From Liolophura sinensis (lineage: Eukaryota > Mollusca > Polyplacophora > Chitonida > Chitonidae), in contig NC_088299.1 of NCBI RefSeq assembly GCF_032854445.1, positions 12,581,608-12,645,607 of the forward strand: a DNA stretch of 64,000 bases. Direction: 5' to 3'. The stretch's first letter is position 1. Each line of letters starts with the position of its first letter. Of this stretch, positions 1-11,165 are shown one piece after another. A model generated the notes under the pieces. The model was given only the letters and a program-made list of their open reading frames with translations. It ran no database searches and was not told the DNA's origin. The position numbers were made by a program, and so were the translations under genes.

Positions 1-910
1 CCTAGGTCAGCTTCCAGCTGTAATGAGCGTGTTCCCACTAACACTTTTGCAAATGTAATGAAGTCTATGCTTGGCTGGTTGTGTTGCAGCGGATGACATC
101 TTATACCATGGCAACGTGAATGACTTATTTAAACTATAGCGCCTCCCTTTAACATCGCGGCATCGGGAGAAATATACAGTCCTTGTGTACAACACTGCAC
201 ACCAGTATCTGCTGTTCCCTTGGAACCAAATGTTACACTAATTCATTTCAAAACGCAATATATTGCTCACTGAAAACACCAAATAAGCCCCATCATCTTC
301 TTTGAATTAAAACGTTTTGTCTGATCTCTGTAGAGCCACTGTATCACTGAATCTACAGAACGAACTTATCTTCTCTTTAAGGCAACAATGTTAACCACTG
401 AGAATCTAGATGGATTCTGTTTCGTTTTGATAACTTTAACAACTTGTGTTTTGCCCTCCGCTGAAATCATTATACATCGTTCAATTCCTTGGGCAAACGC
501 AAACCTCACAGATAGTGATTAACGTCGTTTTTCCTCAAGCGTCGCCTTTTATAAGGTCAAATATTATTTACAAATCTTCACGATTATTGACGATTACATG
601 CTTTTGTGTTATATCGAATATGTATTTGGAAAAATCGGACATTGAAAGAGTGAAGAAAAAAAAAATGGCGCAAGCAGCTAGTATCTACAGCTAGTCACTA
701 TACACCATGGTAAATGAACTGCCTCGTTATCTCAACCATAGCCTTAAGAGACAAAACCTATGCCAAAGAGAAAGCGGCATGCCTATGTTCTTGGTTTCAT
801 GACGAAACAATGACGAAACTGAATTGACTGAATATCACAGTGAAAGTGGAGTTATTCGCAAATAAAGATACCTCGTAATTAAGTCTGTATTATTTCTTGC
901 TGAATTTGGA

Positions 911-1124
911 TTATAGATAAAGACATAGGCTTGTCATATCGTTGAGAAGCATAAATGCGGGTAATGAAAAAATTCTTCCTAGCCCTGGCAACCATCTTGC
1001 ATCCGCGAAGAGCAATGGGCCGGTTTTTATCCCACGCCATATTACAGAGCGACCGAGGTACAACGTCAAGCAAGATACGAGGCCAACCACCAATTTTGCC
1101 AAGACATCCACAGCAAAAATAAAA
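911..1124 (-). CDS. Weak candidate internal exon encoding a hydrophobic segment
   Basis: On the minus strand a GC-richer stretch holds a frame that reads a hydrophobic run (ATLIFIFAVDVLAKLV, then VGLVSCLTLYLG) followed by a more polar part with several Trp, ending at a TAA. A possible acceptor, TGCTTTTAG, ends at 1125-1126, and splicing there in phase 1 would enter exactly this frame, as needed after exon A or exon B. Against it: the pyrimidine tract is poor, two other frames are open here, and the extracellular loop expected between helices would need another, unseen exon. I cannot name it. It may be a chance frame. Confidence 0.15.
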
Positions 1125-1144
1125 ATCAAGGTAGCTAAAAGCAC

Positions 1145-2370
1145 CCAAGAGAGCCTGGAGCGCCTTTGAAGGTGCCTGCTTGAGTGGCCAAGTGTTCGTC
1201 GCCGTCATTTCCAGACAGTCTCCGTTTTGAGAAAGACAATAGCTTCATCGCCTTGGGGCAACAACACGATGACCGGTAGTAGTGGCCGCCATATCCTCTA
1301 GGTTGTACAGAGTCCCTGTTATTACTCTATCGATGAGGCCTGGTAGGGATCGCTATGGAAGATTGCCGTAAGTGTCTGCCGTGTGTCACAAGGGATGGAG
1401 ATGACCCGCCTGGTCCACAGAGCATTCAGCTCTGTGCTATCTTTAATCTGCCATTTGAGACAGGCACGAAAGGCGTCGCCGAACCAGAAGACATCTCCAC
1501 AGGATTTCTAGAGTGTGCCATTAGGCTGTCGGTTGTCTTAACAGAGGCCGGACAATGCCTGTGTTTTATGGTTCCCTCTCCCCAAGAAACTAACCACAGA
1601 TAAACTGGTACATGTACAGCAGTATCGGTTGCGTCTAAAGACTTGTTTTTGATAGTCGCCCTGGATACATAAAGGTCTTCCCATTCTCATCATGCATTAA
1701 AGAAAGCTTTGCCCAAAGAACGGTGAAACCAAGACGCAGCACACTGCCAAAATTATCTGATGGTACGATAGAATATAGTCATTCTCTTTACGTTCTGTAA
1801 CTGAAATTTTGTCAGGCAGATTTGAGTAAGAAATATTAAAAATTCTACTCATACATTCACTTTGAATAATGATTATATATTGCCTACACTGTACCTTGGG
1901 ATTAACAGTTGTTATTTCTTGATTGGATTCCTTAGGAAATGTTATGGAAAATGATCTTCTGTTTCGACGCATAGATCCATATGTATTAAATGTCAATCAG
2001 CCTATCAGCCTATGATTCGAGTAATGGGGTCTAAATTCACCCTTTTCATAGATCATCGGTTATCTTCCTAAAAATGAAACACAGTGATTCTTGGAACAAT
2101 TATGGCTTTCCTTCAAGGTCATTCAACGAATCAGGAAGTAAAACAAAAACCAACTAAGTTAACTTTAATGATAAGAGATGATTAGCTTCTTAGTAATCAT
2201 GATAATATCATGCACATATATTCGTATAATTTAATAGCCTGCCAGACTTCACGAAACTGAAGGGTTTATTGAGAAAGTGAAGTGGCTAAAACAATAAAGA
2301 ACGTGCTTTTTATACATACATACATTCTTTAACTTTGAGACTTTTTAAAAATATAAAATAGCTATTTTTA
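1145..2370. other. Non-coding interval left of the first SINE
   Basis: No convincing exon or repeat. The part from about 1200 to 1620 is GC-richer and carries an 82-codon plus-strand frame I do not recognise. A short stretch near 1440-1475 loosely resembles one near 12075-12110, which suggests an old repeat. The remainder is AT-rich unique sequence. Confidence 0.4.
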
Positions 2371-2618
2371 TGGCGAAGAGGGGCTAGCACGCCAGCGGCG
2401 CAATGGCCCCAACCTCCGACAAATGGGGTTGCTATGAGTTAAGGTCGAGGTCATGTTGACTTTCTCTCCGGCCGTATGTTTGAAGCTCTTGCAGCAACCT
2501 GCGGATGATCGTGGGTTTTCCTGGGCTCTGTCCGGTTTCCTCCAACCATAATGCTGGTCACCGTCGTATAAGTGAAATATTCTTGAGTACCGCGTAAAAA
2601 ACAATCAATCAATCAAAT
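2371..2618 (+). repeat. SINE family 1 (tRNA head, V-like core, AATC tail)
   Basis: Head to tail: a degenerate tRNA-like start (GGGGCTAGCACGCCAGCG), then TTTCTCTCCGGCCGTATG, the core GGGCTCTGTCCGGTTTCCTC, and the tail GTATAAGTGAAATATTCTTG continuing to an (AATC)n end. The core resembles the conserved V-type central domain known from several metazoan SINEs. This copy is near full length and diverged. Confidence 0.8.
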
Positions 2619-3223
2619 CTTTCGACAGAGCATAGAATGGATAGATTCGAACGGTCTCTCCTGGAGGGAATATAACAAAACTGCTCTAGCACCATGTAAT
2701 GCGTTTTTGTACAACTATCATACGGCAGAACTGGAAACATACCTTGTAAATAATGCATAAGAACCCACGCTAACGGATATTAACGCTACTACAACTGGAT
2801 AGGTCGCTTTAAACCATGACTATACGGATGGTCTATATGGACAGTGTACCAGTCACTGTTTTTTTTTTCAAAAGCAAACCAAAAAAAACCAAAAACATTT
2901 ACCCTTCTAGACATATTTCTCACGGAAGGTTAATCGTTACCGCTCCAATTAGCTTAATTAACACTGTGTACATGTGGGTTCACACCACGTCTTCAGTCCA
3001 CAAACATATGGCTCAGACACAGACAAATGTGTACGCCTGTATAGGCCCACACTAAAAAACAAAAACTCAAACAGGCTATGCTGGGACCCACAAAGAAGCA
3101 TAAACACAAAGGCACACAGCTTCAAGTTTACACAAATATACGTAGGTATTTTATTATACCACTGCTTAGATCTTAACTTTTCATTGCTTGGTCTAATGTT
3201 ACACTTTAATTAGAATTAAAAAC

Positions 3224-3575
3224 TTTATTGGAGTGATTTATTTTCTGAGTACCAAGTTTTATGATTCCCAGGTTTTCTACAACAATCACTATCCCCATTC
3301 TTTACACCTAATACAATTTTGCTTAGACTTCAACACTTTATTGCTGTTATTTATTATCGGACGATGCAGACCTACCTAGCTTTATGTTTCTAATGTTTTA
3401 TAAAACCATCACTATCAACATTTCTTCACACCTTGCACACCTTTACTTAGACCTAAAGACTTTTTCGTTGTTACCGGTATTTATTATCAAACGATGCAAA
3501 CTTCAATGCTTTTATGGTTCTCATGCGTTCTACAATAATCAGTAAAACCATTCTTTATAACCAGCACAAAAAAAC
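3224..3575. repeat. Degenerate tandem repeat, three units of about 113-124 bp
   Basis: Units start near 3224, 3337 and 3461 with TTTATTG-like motifs. Each carries a block like TATTTATTATCRRACGATGC, then TTTATG-TTCT-TGTTTTCTACAA, ATCACTATC and CATTCTTTACACC in the same order. Diverged, with small indels; no coding potential. Confidence 0.65.
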
Positions 3576-4566
3576 TACCTTGACAGCCAACAATTGACCC
3601 TTGGTGTCCATGGCAGAAAAATACGTTATAAATGTAATACAAGTCTTGTGAGACATTTCAGCTTTCACACAATATGGTTTTATCCTTCATAAGTCAGACC
3701 AGAAAATACACAAAGCATATGGTTACATCAATTTTTAGAGGTAAAATGTCGACATTTGAGAGCTGTATTGTGTGGAGAGGCTAAAAAAAGGTATTCGTTA
3801 TCAAGATCCGCTGACGTGTGTTACAAAACTCATATTAGGTGAAAGCCGCCTGTAAACTGCGAAATGTATTAAACTAGATACTTTGTACGAGACACTCAAC
3901 ACCGTTTCATCGCGCAGCAGTAAATAAAGAGACGTCCCGGAGCGCTGAGGAGCGTGATACAAGGTCAGCAGTGGTCAGCGTTGTGTACACAGTGCAACTA
4001 GCACTCCTTGGGCATGTTGCCGTAAAAGACCTTATCTGTGAGCTATTCTAGTTGATTTGTTTTTGCATCCCCTAATCTTTGAAAAGGGCAAAGTTATCTG
4101 ATATAAACTTAAACAATGTCTTGTGATCAAATTTTTGACATCAAATAAAATGGTGAGATTACTTAGTCTGAGTAAACACTTTCCATGATTTTTTACTTCT
4201 TTTTAAATAATTTTTATAGATAAAACGATCGAAATGAAACATGTGTTTTAGGTATCTGGGCACGTACAACTGGCCAGTATGACAAATGTCATCGAGCCAG
4301 CATTTTGGAAATGTGTTAAGCATGTTGTTAGCATTAAACGTCCATCACAGCACATACAACCACATATGGTAAATAGAGTTCCCATAAAAAATTATCAAAA
4401 ATGTACAAACTGTGACTCTTTGTCAGCAAACACTGGCGACAGGTAAAGTCTGCGGTAATCTTACGATTGCATTATTGTAAGGATCTATACACTTTTTAAA
4501 AATAAAAACATTTAAAACCAGTACGAAAATGAAATTATTGTAAGTTAATGAAAAATATATGAAAGA
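3576..4566. other. Non-coding, downstream (intron side) of exon B
   Basis: Following exon B on the minus strand this should be intron. It is AT-rich, with no repeat family that I recognise and no convincing acceptor plus open frame. Confidence 0.4.
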
Positions 4567-4574
4567 GTACTTAC
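4567..4574 (-). other. 5' splice donor of exon B
   Basis: On the minus strand the exon ends TTAG and the intron starts GTAAGTAC, matching the GTRAGT consensus. The junction is phase 1 within a Gly codon, identical to exon A, so both exons could join the same downstream exon. Confidence 0.65.
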
Positions 4575-4761
4575 CTAATCCGTCCACCCAGTGGTGATTA
4601 AGAACAGCTGCTATAGAGAAAAGCATTGCCGCCACCATGGCAAACAGTCCAAACATCCGAAACGGACGCCATATACGAGCTTCTCTTAGGTAATATTCTT
4701 CGCCAAACTTTCGTAAATCCACACTTGGGTCTCTTGTTTTGAATTTCAGAAAATTTTTCAT
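4575..4761 (-). CDS. Short alternative or paralogous first coding exon with one membrane helix (exon B)
   Basis: The exon has 62 codons plus one base, ending at a consensus donor, TTAG^GTAAGTACT, in phase 1 as in exon A. The encoded peptide starts MKNFLKFKTRDPSVDLRKFG, continues with charged and aromatic residues (YYLREARIWRPFR), and has a hydrophobic helix at about residues 37-53, then NHHWVDGL before the splice. From RE(26-27) to Trp58 it aligns without a gap with exon A residues 424-456: R/K, I/V, W/F, R/R, F/F, L/L, S/T, I/I, A/A and W/W match or are conservative. The ATG has A at -3, a good context. The frame stays open upstream to a TGA at 4864-4866, so an upstream extension through an unseen acceptor is possible. 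Translation past the donor is open for about 50 codons, but I read that as intron. Function is unknown; it probably starts a multi-pass membrane protein. Confidence 0.62.
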
Positions 4762-5640
4762 CGTAGAAATGTTTCCAGTTGAACAATCGAACTGTGAATT
4801 ACATATCCGAACTTTGCTTTTGCATTCTTCGTATGGATATGGAGAATTTCCAAAAGCTGCGGTTCAAACACTGTTGACACATGCAGGTGTAAAATACTGG
4901 GGCGTGTTGCTCTTTTTTAAACTCTTCTTCAGCCCTTGAAGATAAGCGGTAATAATAACGCATCACCTTTTTGATGTATTGTCAAGCGAGTGAAAAGAAA
5001 TTCAAGCACATTTCGCCGTCTGTTGTGGAGATCAATCTGGGAACAGGTGACTCCTTAACCAACCTCTGTCCATTTGCGTGGCAACACAACCTTCCGTTCA
5101 CATCCAGCTGTATCACTGCTGGAAGCTGCTTAGGCAAAAGCCAGATAATCCACTGGCAGACCGATACAGCAACACCGCGGGCCTCCTGCGCACGCCCGGT
5201 CACAGCTATTCGATCACAATGTCACTAGCACTAGGCTAAGTCTTCATAATTACCATGAATATTTTATCCTTGTTGAGACACACCTGGGCGCACCGCCTGG
5301 AAATACCTGTTGTGTTGACCTCCACAGAGTGTCGCGGAGAGCGCTTTGTTGAGGAATGCCACCACAGACCTCCAGACAGACCGATGGCTTGTCGCTCACA
5401 GGGAGGAGTTGTGCTTCTGTGCTTCAGGGAATCGGAGGAAACAGTAGCCGTCGGCTCTTCGGTGCAGCAGACAATTTACTGTATGCAGTTGCGCTCTCGG
5501 CATGACATTTCCTCAGCACGCGGCAATGCTAGCAGGATATGTTCTAATATAATTACTCATTCAGTTCAGTTTTCACGACGCGTACATTTATTAATTTTGT
5601 ACGTTTGCCATCGACGCGATAGAGAGGGAAGATAAGAACT
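4762..5640. promoter_or_regulatory. GC-richer shelf upstream of exon B, possible promoter or 5' UTR
   Basis: Upstream of exon B on the minus strand, bases around 5030-5620 are clearly GC- and CpG-richer than the surroundings and hold overlapping open frames on both strands (126 codons plus, 73 codons minus) that I do not recognise. This would fit a promoter or 5' UTR for exon B, but there is no TATA box or initiator I would defend. Frames open on both strands point to base composition rather than a gene. Confidence 0.2.
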
Positions 5641-6483
5641 GAGCGCATTGCTGTGTCTAATATTGCTGTCCAGGTGAATCCACAGGGCGTGTGATATTGG
5701 CTGCGGAAACTATCTGGACGTTCTCCGTATTGATTGTGGCTTAAAACCCGCAACACCTGTGTCGCACGCAGCCTACTCGGCCGGTGTCAGGATGGACACA
5801 TTAGCTAATTAGCTACATTACTGATACAGTGCCGCAGAAGATCGTTAGGTTGACCATTTTACAAATAATACCTGAGAATCACCCTGGCAATTTATACAAT
5901 TATCGATAAAAGAAGATCAAGGTTATTAAAGGGGCAGCACTCTGCGTGTATTTCATAGAAAAGCACTTGGTGTAGATTTGACTAGGCGCCTACCTGTGTT
6001 TCCCCCAAAATACAATGTCCCAATAAGACCCCATATTAACCCAATCCATTACCGATATTGGGGGAATGTCTAGAACGGCACTGGGGTTGACCCAGGAAAT
6101 ATTTATTTGATGTGCAGGAAACAACAGTAAACACAACCCAATTTATGCGGACTGAGACTTGTAGAAAGCAATTAAGGTCCCTAGTTCAGTTTCCGGCACA
6201 TTCATAGCCCCAGCGTGCTACAAACGACAAGGCGACTTCCGGTGTGCACAGTAACTGTGCTGCTGTTGTTGTTTTCTGATTCAGAGGATCAGCTAATATA
6301 GAACAAAATCGATGATAAATGTTGATAACATGTAAACCAATTTGTCGTGAAAATCAATCCAGTCTCTCAGCTGTTGGTTACTGGCTTAGCTATTATACTA
6401 ATACCAATACTGTGGTCACTTAAGGCAATGAGCTGGATCAAGTGACTTGTATGAATGTTGGAGGTATAAGTTATTATCATAAC
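5641..6483. other. Non-coding interval
   Basis: Unique-looking AT-rich sequence. I see no exon, no known repeat and no RNA gene. Confidence 0.4.
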
Positions 6484-6744
6484 TACTCTCAAAAAATATT
6501 CTGTTGTATTTAACACAAAATCTGTTGTCTGAGTGTAGGTTGAATGTATTCTGTTATGTTGCAGTAGATTCTTGCGATAATTATAGCACACAAATTCTAT
6601 TAATTTAACACTAATAATGCATAAGACTACAGGATATTACGTTGAATGTGGCACAGTATTATGTTTATGATAATAACAGAATACATTCTGGCATGACCCA
6701 TACACCAGACTTTCTGTTAGAATTAATAGATTTTTTTTCGAGTG
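6484..6744. mobile_element. Palindromic MITE-like element, copy 1
   Basis: Left arm reads CTCAAAAAATATTCTGTTG, then AAATCTGTTGTCTGAGTGTA and GAATGTATTCTGTTATGTTG. The right arm mirrors it: ATAACAGAATACATTCTGGC, then CCAGACTTTCTGTTAGAATT and a T-rich end. No transposase is encoded, so it is non-autonomous. The same arms recur at 13323-13540 and 63146-63386. Confidence 0.75.
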
Positions 6745-8070
6745 TAAAATAGATTTAACTAAAATCAAGTCAAATAGCTGTGTTTGTACCACAACACATT
6801 TCTAAATCTGCACATGGCACATGTACATGAGCACTAAATACTATCGAAATAGAAACAGGGCACCATTGGGGAAAGAAAAAGGCCTTGTCGCGTGTGAAAT
6901 TTTGTGGTTTTCACAGTGGTAAAACCAGCATAAATCACGAAAGACACCATCATAGCAGCCGTCATTATATGCATTGTACGTCATTGTTAACGCTGAGTGT
7001 TTTCAGGGTAATCGCATACTTACTAGTGCTGAACGATTCACAGACATCTTCCGCTGTGATGGGATCCATATAGCAGTCCATCCATAATCCCTGAGTGACG
7101 TTCCCTGAAATGGACACATCCTCATGTGACTTGTGTAAAACATCGTTTAATGCGAAATACTAAATACCTTCCCTTTTCCCGTCTCGATATGAGTGAAATA
7201 CAAAATTTATCACGCTACGCTCTTTTAACATCCCTGCCAACAATAAACAACTTTGACTTGAGGAGCGCACGCGACACACCTGTCCTTGTTTCGGCTTACC
7301 CTAACTATTAATGTCTTTGCGCGGACATATCATCAACATTTACCAGTACAGTTAATTTAGAGGTGTCCTTTGGAATGATGCTGTGCATACTCTAGGTAAA
7401 GGAAATGCACAGGTATCAAATATACTGATAGAAAAAACAAGCTGAGGATATAGTTTCTGATATCACTTGCTGGCTATGACCTCTGGAGTTGTGCAAGATT
7501 TCTGTATAGGCTAAAATGTTCGCTATTGGTCTGTGACGTAAAGAGAGAGAGTGCGGGACATGCGCTGTCATTACTATCAGCTAGGCACCGGAAGTTGAGC
7601 ACAATGCTCATTACACCGTCGAGAACTAGCAAACATGCACTTTACCAACATGTCGGCCATTTCTGTGTCCCACTTTAAATCGTAGTTATATATGCCTTAT
7701 GCAGTACAGTGAGTGCACAAACAAAAGAGGAATCTTTATGGTCACCATGGTTATGCAAGCGCATGTTTAAACGACTGAATAAAAGATTATGACTTTAAAA
7801 CACTTCGGCAATATTTTATGTTAAAACCAGGACACATTACATCCCTATTTTTTTTATATAACTCAGATGGGCAAAACAGGTAAGTTTTTACAACCAGCTG
7901 AAAATATCGGAAAACACATTAAAGGTATGGGTTCGAGGCGAAAAAAATTCTGTCCTTGGAAAGCACTTAAATCTCTCGATATAATGAGAGTAATCAACAG
8001 TACACAACACTTCCAGAATAATCTATTGGAAACAGGTCTACGAGTAATATCCACCTGCAGGGTCTAAAAA
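6745..8070. other. Non-coding interval
   Basis: AT-rich sequence with short chance frames only. No repeat family recognised. Confidence 0.4.
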
Positions 8071-8252
8071 TGTATTTATTTATTTATTAATTTACTTATT
8101 TGATTGGTGTTTTACGCCGTGCTCAAGAATATTTCACTTATACGATGGCGGCCAGCATTATGGTGGGAGGAAAACGGGCAGAGACCAGGGGAAACCCACG
8201 ACCATCCGCAGGTTGCTGGAAGACCTTCCCACATACGGCTGGAGAGGAAGCT
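8071..8252 (-). repeat. SINE family 1, 5'-truncated copy
   Basis: Reads on the minus strand from TTCCTCTCCAGCCGTATGTG through the V-like core (GGTCTCTGCCCGTTTTCCTC) and tail to an (AAATA)n end. The tRNA-like head is missing, as expected from incomplete reverse transcription. It lies about 200 bases from the next copy in opposite orientation. Confidence 0.8.
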
Positions 8253-8448
8253 AAAAATGTATGTTACATTTTTAAAGCTGTTCACAGATTCATTCACAGA
8301 TTTTAGGGCGATACTTCTCCATTAATTCACCAGTGTTCCTTAGAATAACCTAAATCAGTGAAACACTTTAACGGCATGGCACAAATCAGCCTATGGAACT
8401 GAGTCGCCATCCAAATCTACTTATGTATGTATGTATATATGTAGGTAT

Positions 8449-8684
8449 GGGGTCTTCGTGGCCTAGGGGGTTAGCACACCAGCGCGGCGCAATGATCCAG
8501 TAGCGTCTCACCATTGGGATCGAGTGTGAGTTCAAGCTTATGCTGGCGTCCTCTCTGGCCGTACGTGGGGAGGCCTACGGATTGTCGTGGGTTTTAACCG
8601 AGATCTGATTGGTTTCCTCCTGCCCTGCTGGCCGCCGTCGTATCAGTGATATACTCTTGAGTACGGCATAAAACACCAATTAAA

Positions 8685-8690
<6 letters not shown>
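8449..8690 (+). repeat. SINE family 1, near-complete copy
   Basis: Clear tRNA-like head (TCTTCGTGGCCTAGGGGGTT, box A-like) and GTGTGAGTTCAAGCTT (box B-like), then the body and tail TACTCTTGAGTACGGCATAA. It runs directly into the (TA)n tract, which probably grew from its A/T-rich tail. Confidence 0.8.

Positions 8691-8691
<1 letters not shown>

Positions 8692-8767
<76 letters not shown>
8692..8767. repeat. (TA)n microsatellite
   Basis: About 37 uninterrupted TA units at the tail of a SINE. Length is likely polymorphic and prone to assembly error. Confidence 0.97.
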
Positions 8768-8770
<3 letters not shown>

Positions 8771-9454
8771 GAGGGTTCGTCAATGTGTGCATGCGTGGCT
8801 GTGAACGTTTATGGGCGTATGCGTGCTTGTAGGAATGTGTGATTGTATGTATATAGGATCTGCACATCTTAAACATGCTACCTGCAAGTAAAGTGTATTT
8901 CATCACCTATTATGTTATTAATGCTATTTCGATGGGAAACACATTTTTGGGGAATTTTGAATAATTAAGATTGATTTGTGTTTGTCTTTGTGGTGTGTCG
9001 GCTTGGACAGTATTTAAATGAAATGTCAAGTATATTTCCTCTGTTGTTTTATTTACGAAGAGCAAATTACATTCTGCGAGAGTCACGTTTGATCTTTTCA
9101 TTTTACTTGATTCGTTTAACTATAAAGATGTGTTGGTCTACAAGGCATTTAGAGATTTTGGATTGCTCACAAACAATGGGGGCACCATGCCATGTTTAGG
9201 CCTGACAAGGCCTATATGAAGACACTGAAGTCTTACACAGACTTACAAACAGTATTACTACTTGCTGAAATTTCAATATTACTAACATGTCTACTTATAT
9301 ACTGATATTCGTTTTATCTACTTTGACTGATTTCTAGAAATTAATATGGTGGTAAATGTTAGTGTTTCCAGGCTGCTATACACATCCAGTCCAGGGGAGA
9401 TAATTACTAAACGCTACATCAGGAAGTTACTTCCCTTGATCCCCAAATCTTGAT
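8768..9454. other. Non-coding interval
   Basis: A T/G-rich start (TGTGTGCATGCGTGG-like runs) just after the microsatellite, then AT-rich unique sequence without coding evidence. Confidence 0.4.
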
Positions 9455-9552
9455 CACAGTGAGGATCAGTGTTTCGAATACAGCTGCAACATGTACAAAA
9501 CGTCAGTTAACTTTACGGACGCTCTACCAACTGTGCTATCCGGCCCTGTCAG
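9455..9552 (-). repeat. tRNA-like SINE head (relic)
   Basis: Minus strand reads GGATAGCACAGTTGGTAGAG, a good box A, and then GTATTCGAAACACTGATCC, a degraded box B about 45 bases later. No body or tail is obvious. It does not fold as a clean cloverleaf, so I call it a SINE relic rather than a tRNA gene. Confidence 0.45.
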
Positions 9553-10651
9553 TCAGCCGGTCAATTCATTAGTGCTGTAAGGTACACATGTTCATGTATG
9601 CATGCTTGGTGTTTAAATCATCAGTTCTTTTTTTAAAGTCTTTGATCCCGGGGTCTATTGACTTGGAGCCACCGAAGTGGTCAAGGCACAAACGTATGTT
9701 CGGTCTTACAAAGATGTGTCTTATTAAGATGTTCGCATCCCCTACTCCGAACACTGCTGTGTTCCCTATCCATAAACCTCACTACCGCCACATCAGTAAG
9801 CATTCCGTGAGTAGGCCCTACGCCTATACCAACACGGCGTTAAACATAGCACCTTAACATGTTACTCTTAACTGCTACCATTCATAAAATATATAGACAG
9901 AAGAGGGGAAAGACAATATTAGAAATTAAAGGAAGGCTGACTCAGATTTTCTTTTTTAGCGTAAAAAAATTCAAAAAAGCTATCGACTGATAAGGCAATC
10001 TTTCCCGGAATCGAGCACTACATATAAATGAGCGTCAATTCAGCCTTACTGTAATGACAGATGTGTATTTTTTTCCATACCGGGTTTGAACATCTGAATA
10101 AAAACTACGGATGCAATAGTGTGATTTACAGGAATTCAAGGGAGCGCACTCTGCACTAGTCTTTTATCGTCTGCCGATGCATGTGGTGCAGTCTTGCTTT
10201 GAGAAAAGCTGCTGCGTGTAATATCGATTAGAAATGCACTGGACGTTGTAGGCGTGTTGATAAAACCGACAACCCATGTTTGTGGCTTCACGAAGCGGCA
10301 AAAAATAAACATTTGTGCCATTCAAAACATCATTTGAAAAAAATATTGATTACTTCTGCTTTACTGTAAATGATACGTTTGGTAGCCGCCATTAATTTGG
10401 TCTTCCGGGCACAGTTTACGCTCTGGATCTCCAATGCACAGGCATTTGAACAGCTAGATACAGCCCTTCTGTATTGGTATCAGTCTCTTTGACCAAAAGT
10501 TCGGTCAGTCATCGGCTGGGAAGTGTATACTTCCGTGATTTAGACCCCTACCCTTGGATAAGTATAATGAGCGTTCAAATCCAGCATCAGATCTAAAATG
10601 TATGTTGAAGTAAACGAATATGTGTGCTCTATGTAACAAAATTATCCTCTA
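9553..10651. other. Non-coding interval
   Basis: An 89-codon frame at 9588-9857 and a few shorter ones are present, none recognisable. No repeat or RNA gene seen. Confidence 0.4.
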
Positions 10652-10720
10652 CAATAACAAAACACTCTAGCATCACTCAGACAACAGTCTCTCTACTAAA
10701 TATAACAGAATATTTTTTGG
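10652..10720. mobile_element. MITE-like element, one-arm fragment
   Basis: Contains AATAACAAAACACTCTAGCA and ATCACTCAGACAACAGTCTC, matching the right arm of the palindromic element at 13323-13540. The other arm is absent here. Confidence 0.6.
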
Positions 10721-10724
10721 AAGG

Positions 10725-10800
10725 CATGGTTTAGCCGCTGTGTTCCCACTCATAAAACTGACCACCGTCATATGAGCGAAATATTTTTACTTAAATGTCA
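10725..10800 (+). repeat. SINE 3' core and tail fragment
   Basis: CCCACTCATAAAACTGACCA, then CCGTCATATGAGCGAAATAT and a decayed tail. It matches the core/tail layout of the SINEs here (CCCATAA-CTGRCC-CCGTCRTATRAGTGAAATAT). Confidence 0.5.
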
Positions 10801-11039
10801 AGAAATGGATTCAATTTCTTATATTTTTTATTGTTACTGCGACATTCAAGAATGTTTCACTTATATAAGGGCCCTGAGCAAACCACCGACCAGATTTACA
10901 TTCCCACATATGACACGAAGGCATGCATACCATGGTGATGAAAGCCAAGATGTCCACATGTACGTACCGCACAAATAGCCTCACAGCAATCTTCCACCAT
11001 ATATTGGCATCAAAACCCCCACACGCAACAAGGGCGGTG

Positions 11040-11165
11040 AATTCAAGAAATTGCCTGCCAAAAGCCGGGATTGTACCACGTCTAACATGCTGTATAGCCG
11101 GGTTGTAAAAATTGACTGCCAAAGGACGGGATTGTGCTACGTCTAACATCGTTTATATCGGGAAG
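11040..11165. repeat. Two-copy tandem repeat, period 61 bp
   Basis: Units start at about 11048 and 11109: AAATTGCCTGCCAAAAGCCG and AAATTGACTGCCAAAGGACG, each followed by GGATTGT-C-ACGTCTAACAT. The overlapping open frames simply follow the repeat. Confidence 0.75.

Noticed and set aside
1355-1603. 82-codon plus frame in GC-richer DNA
   Set aside because: No recognisable motif. A weak match of one stretch to 12075-12110 suggests an old repeat rather than a gene.
5255-5635. 126-codon plus frame
   Set aside because: Lies in a GC-rich shelf with frames open on both strands; unrecognised and not bounded by splice sites.
8643-8906. 87-codon minus frame with an alternating Ile-Tyr run
   Set aside because: Translation of the (TA)n tract.
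9455-9552. Possible tRNA genes here and at 17694-17765, 23651-23720, 37256-37320 and 22850-22888
   Set aside because: Good box A or box B motifs but imperfect stems, odd spacing, and attachment to SINE bodies or tails. I treat them as SINE heads.
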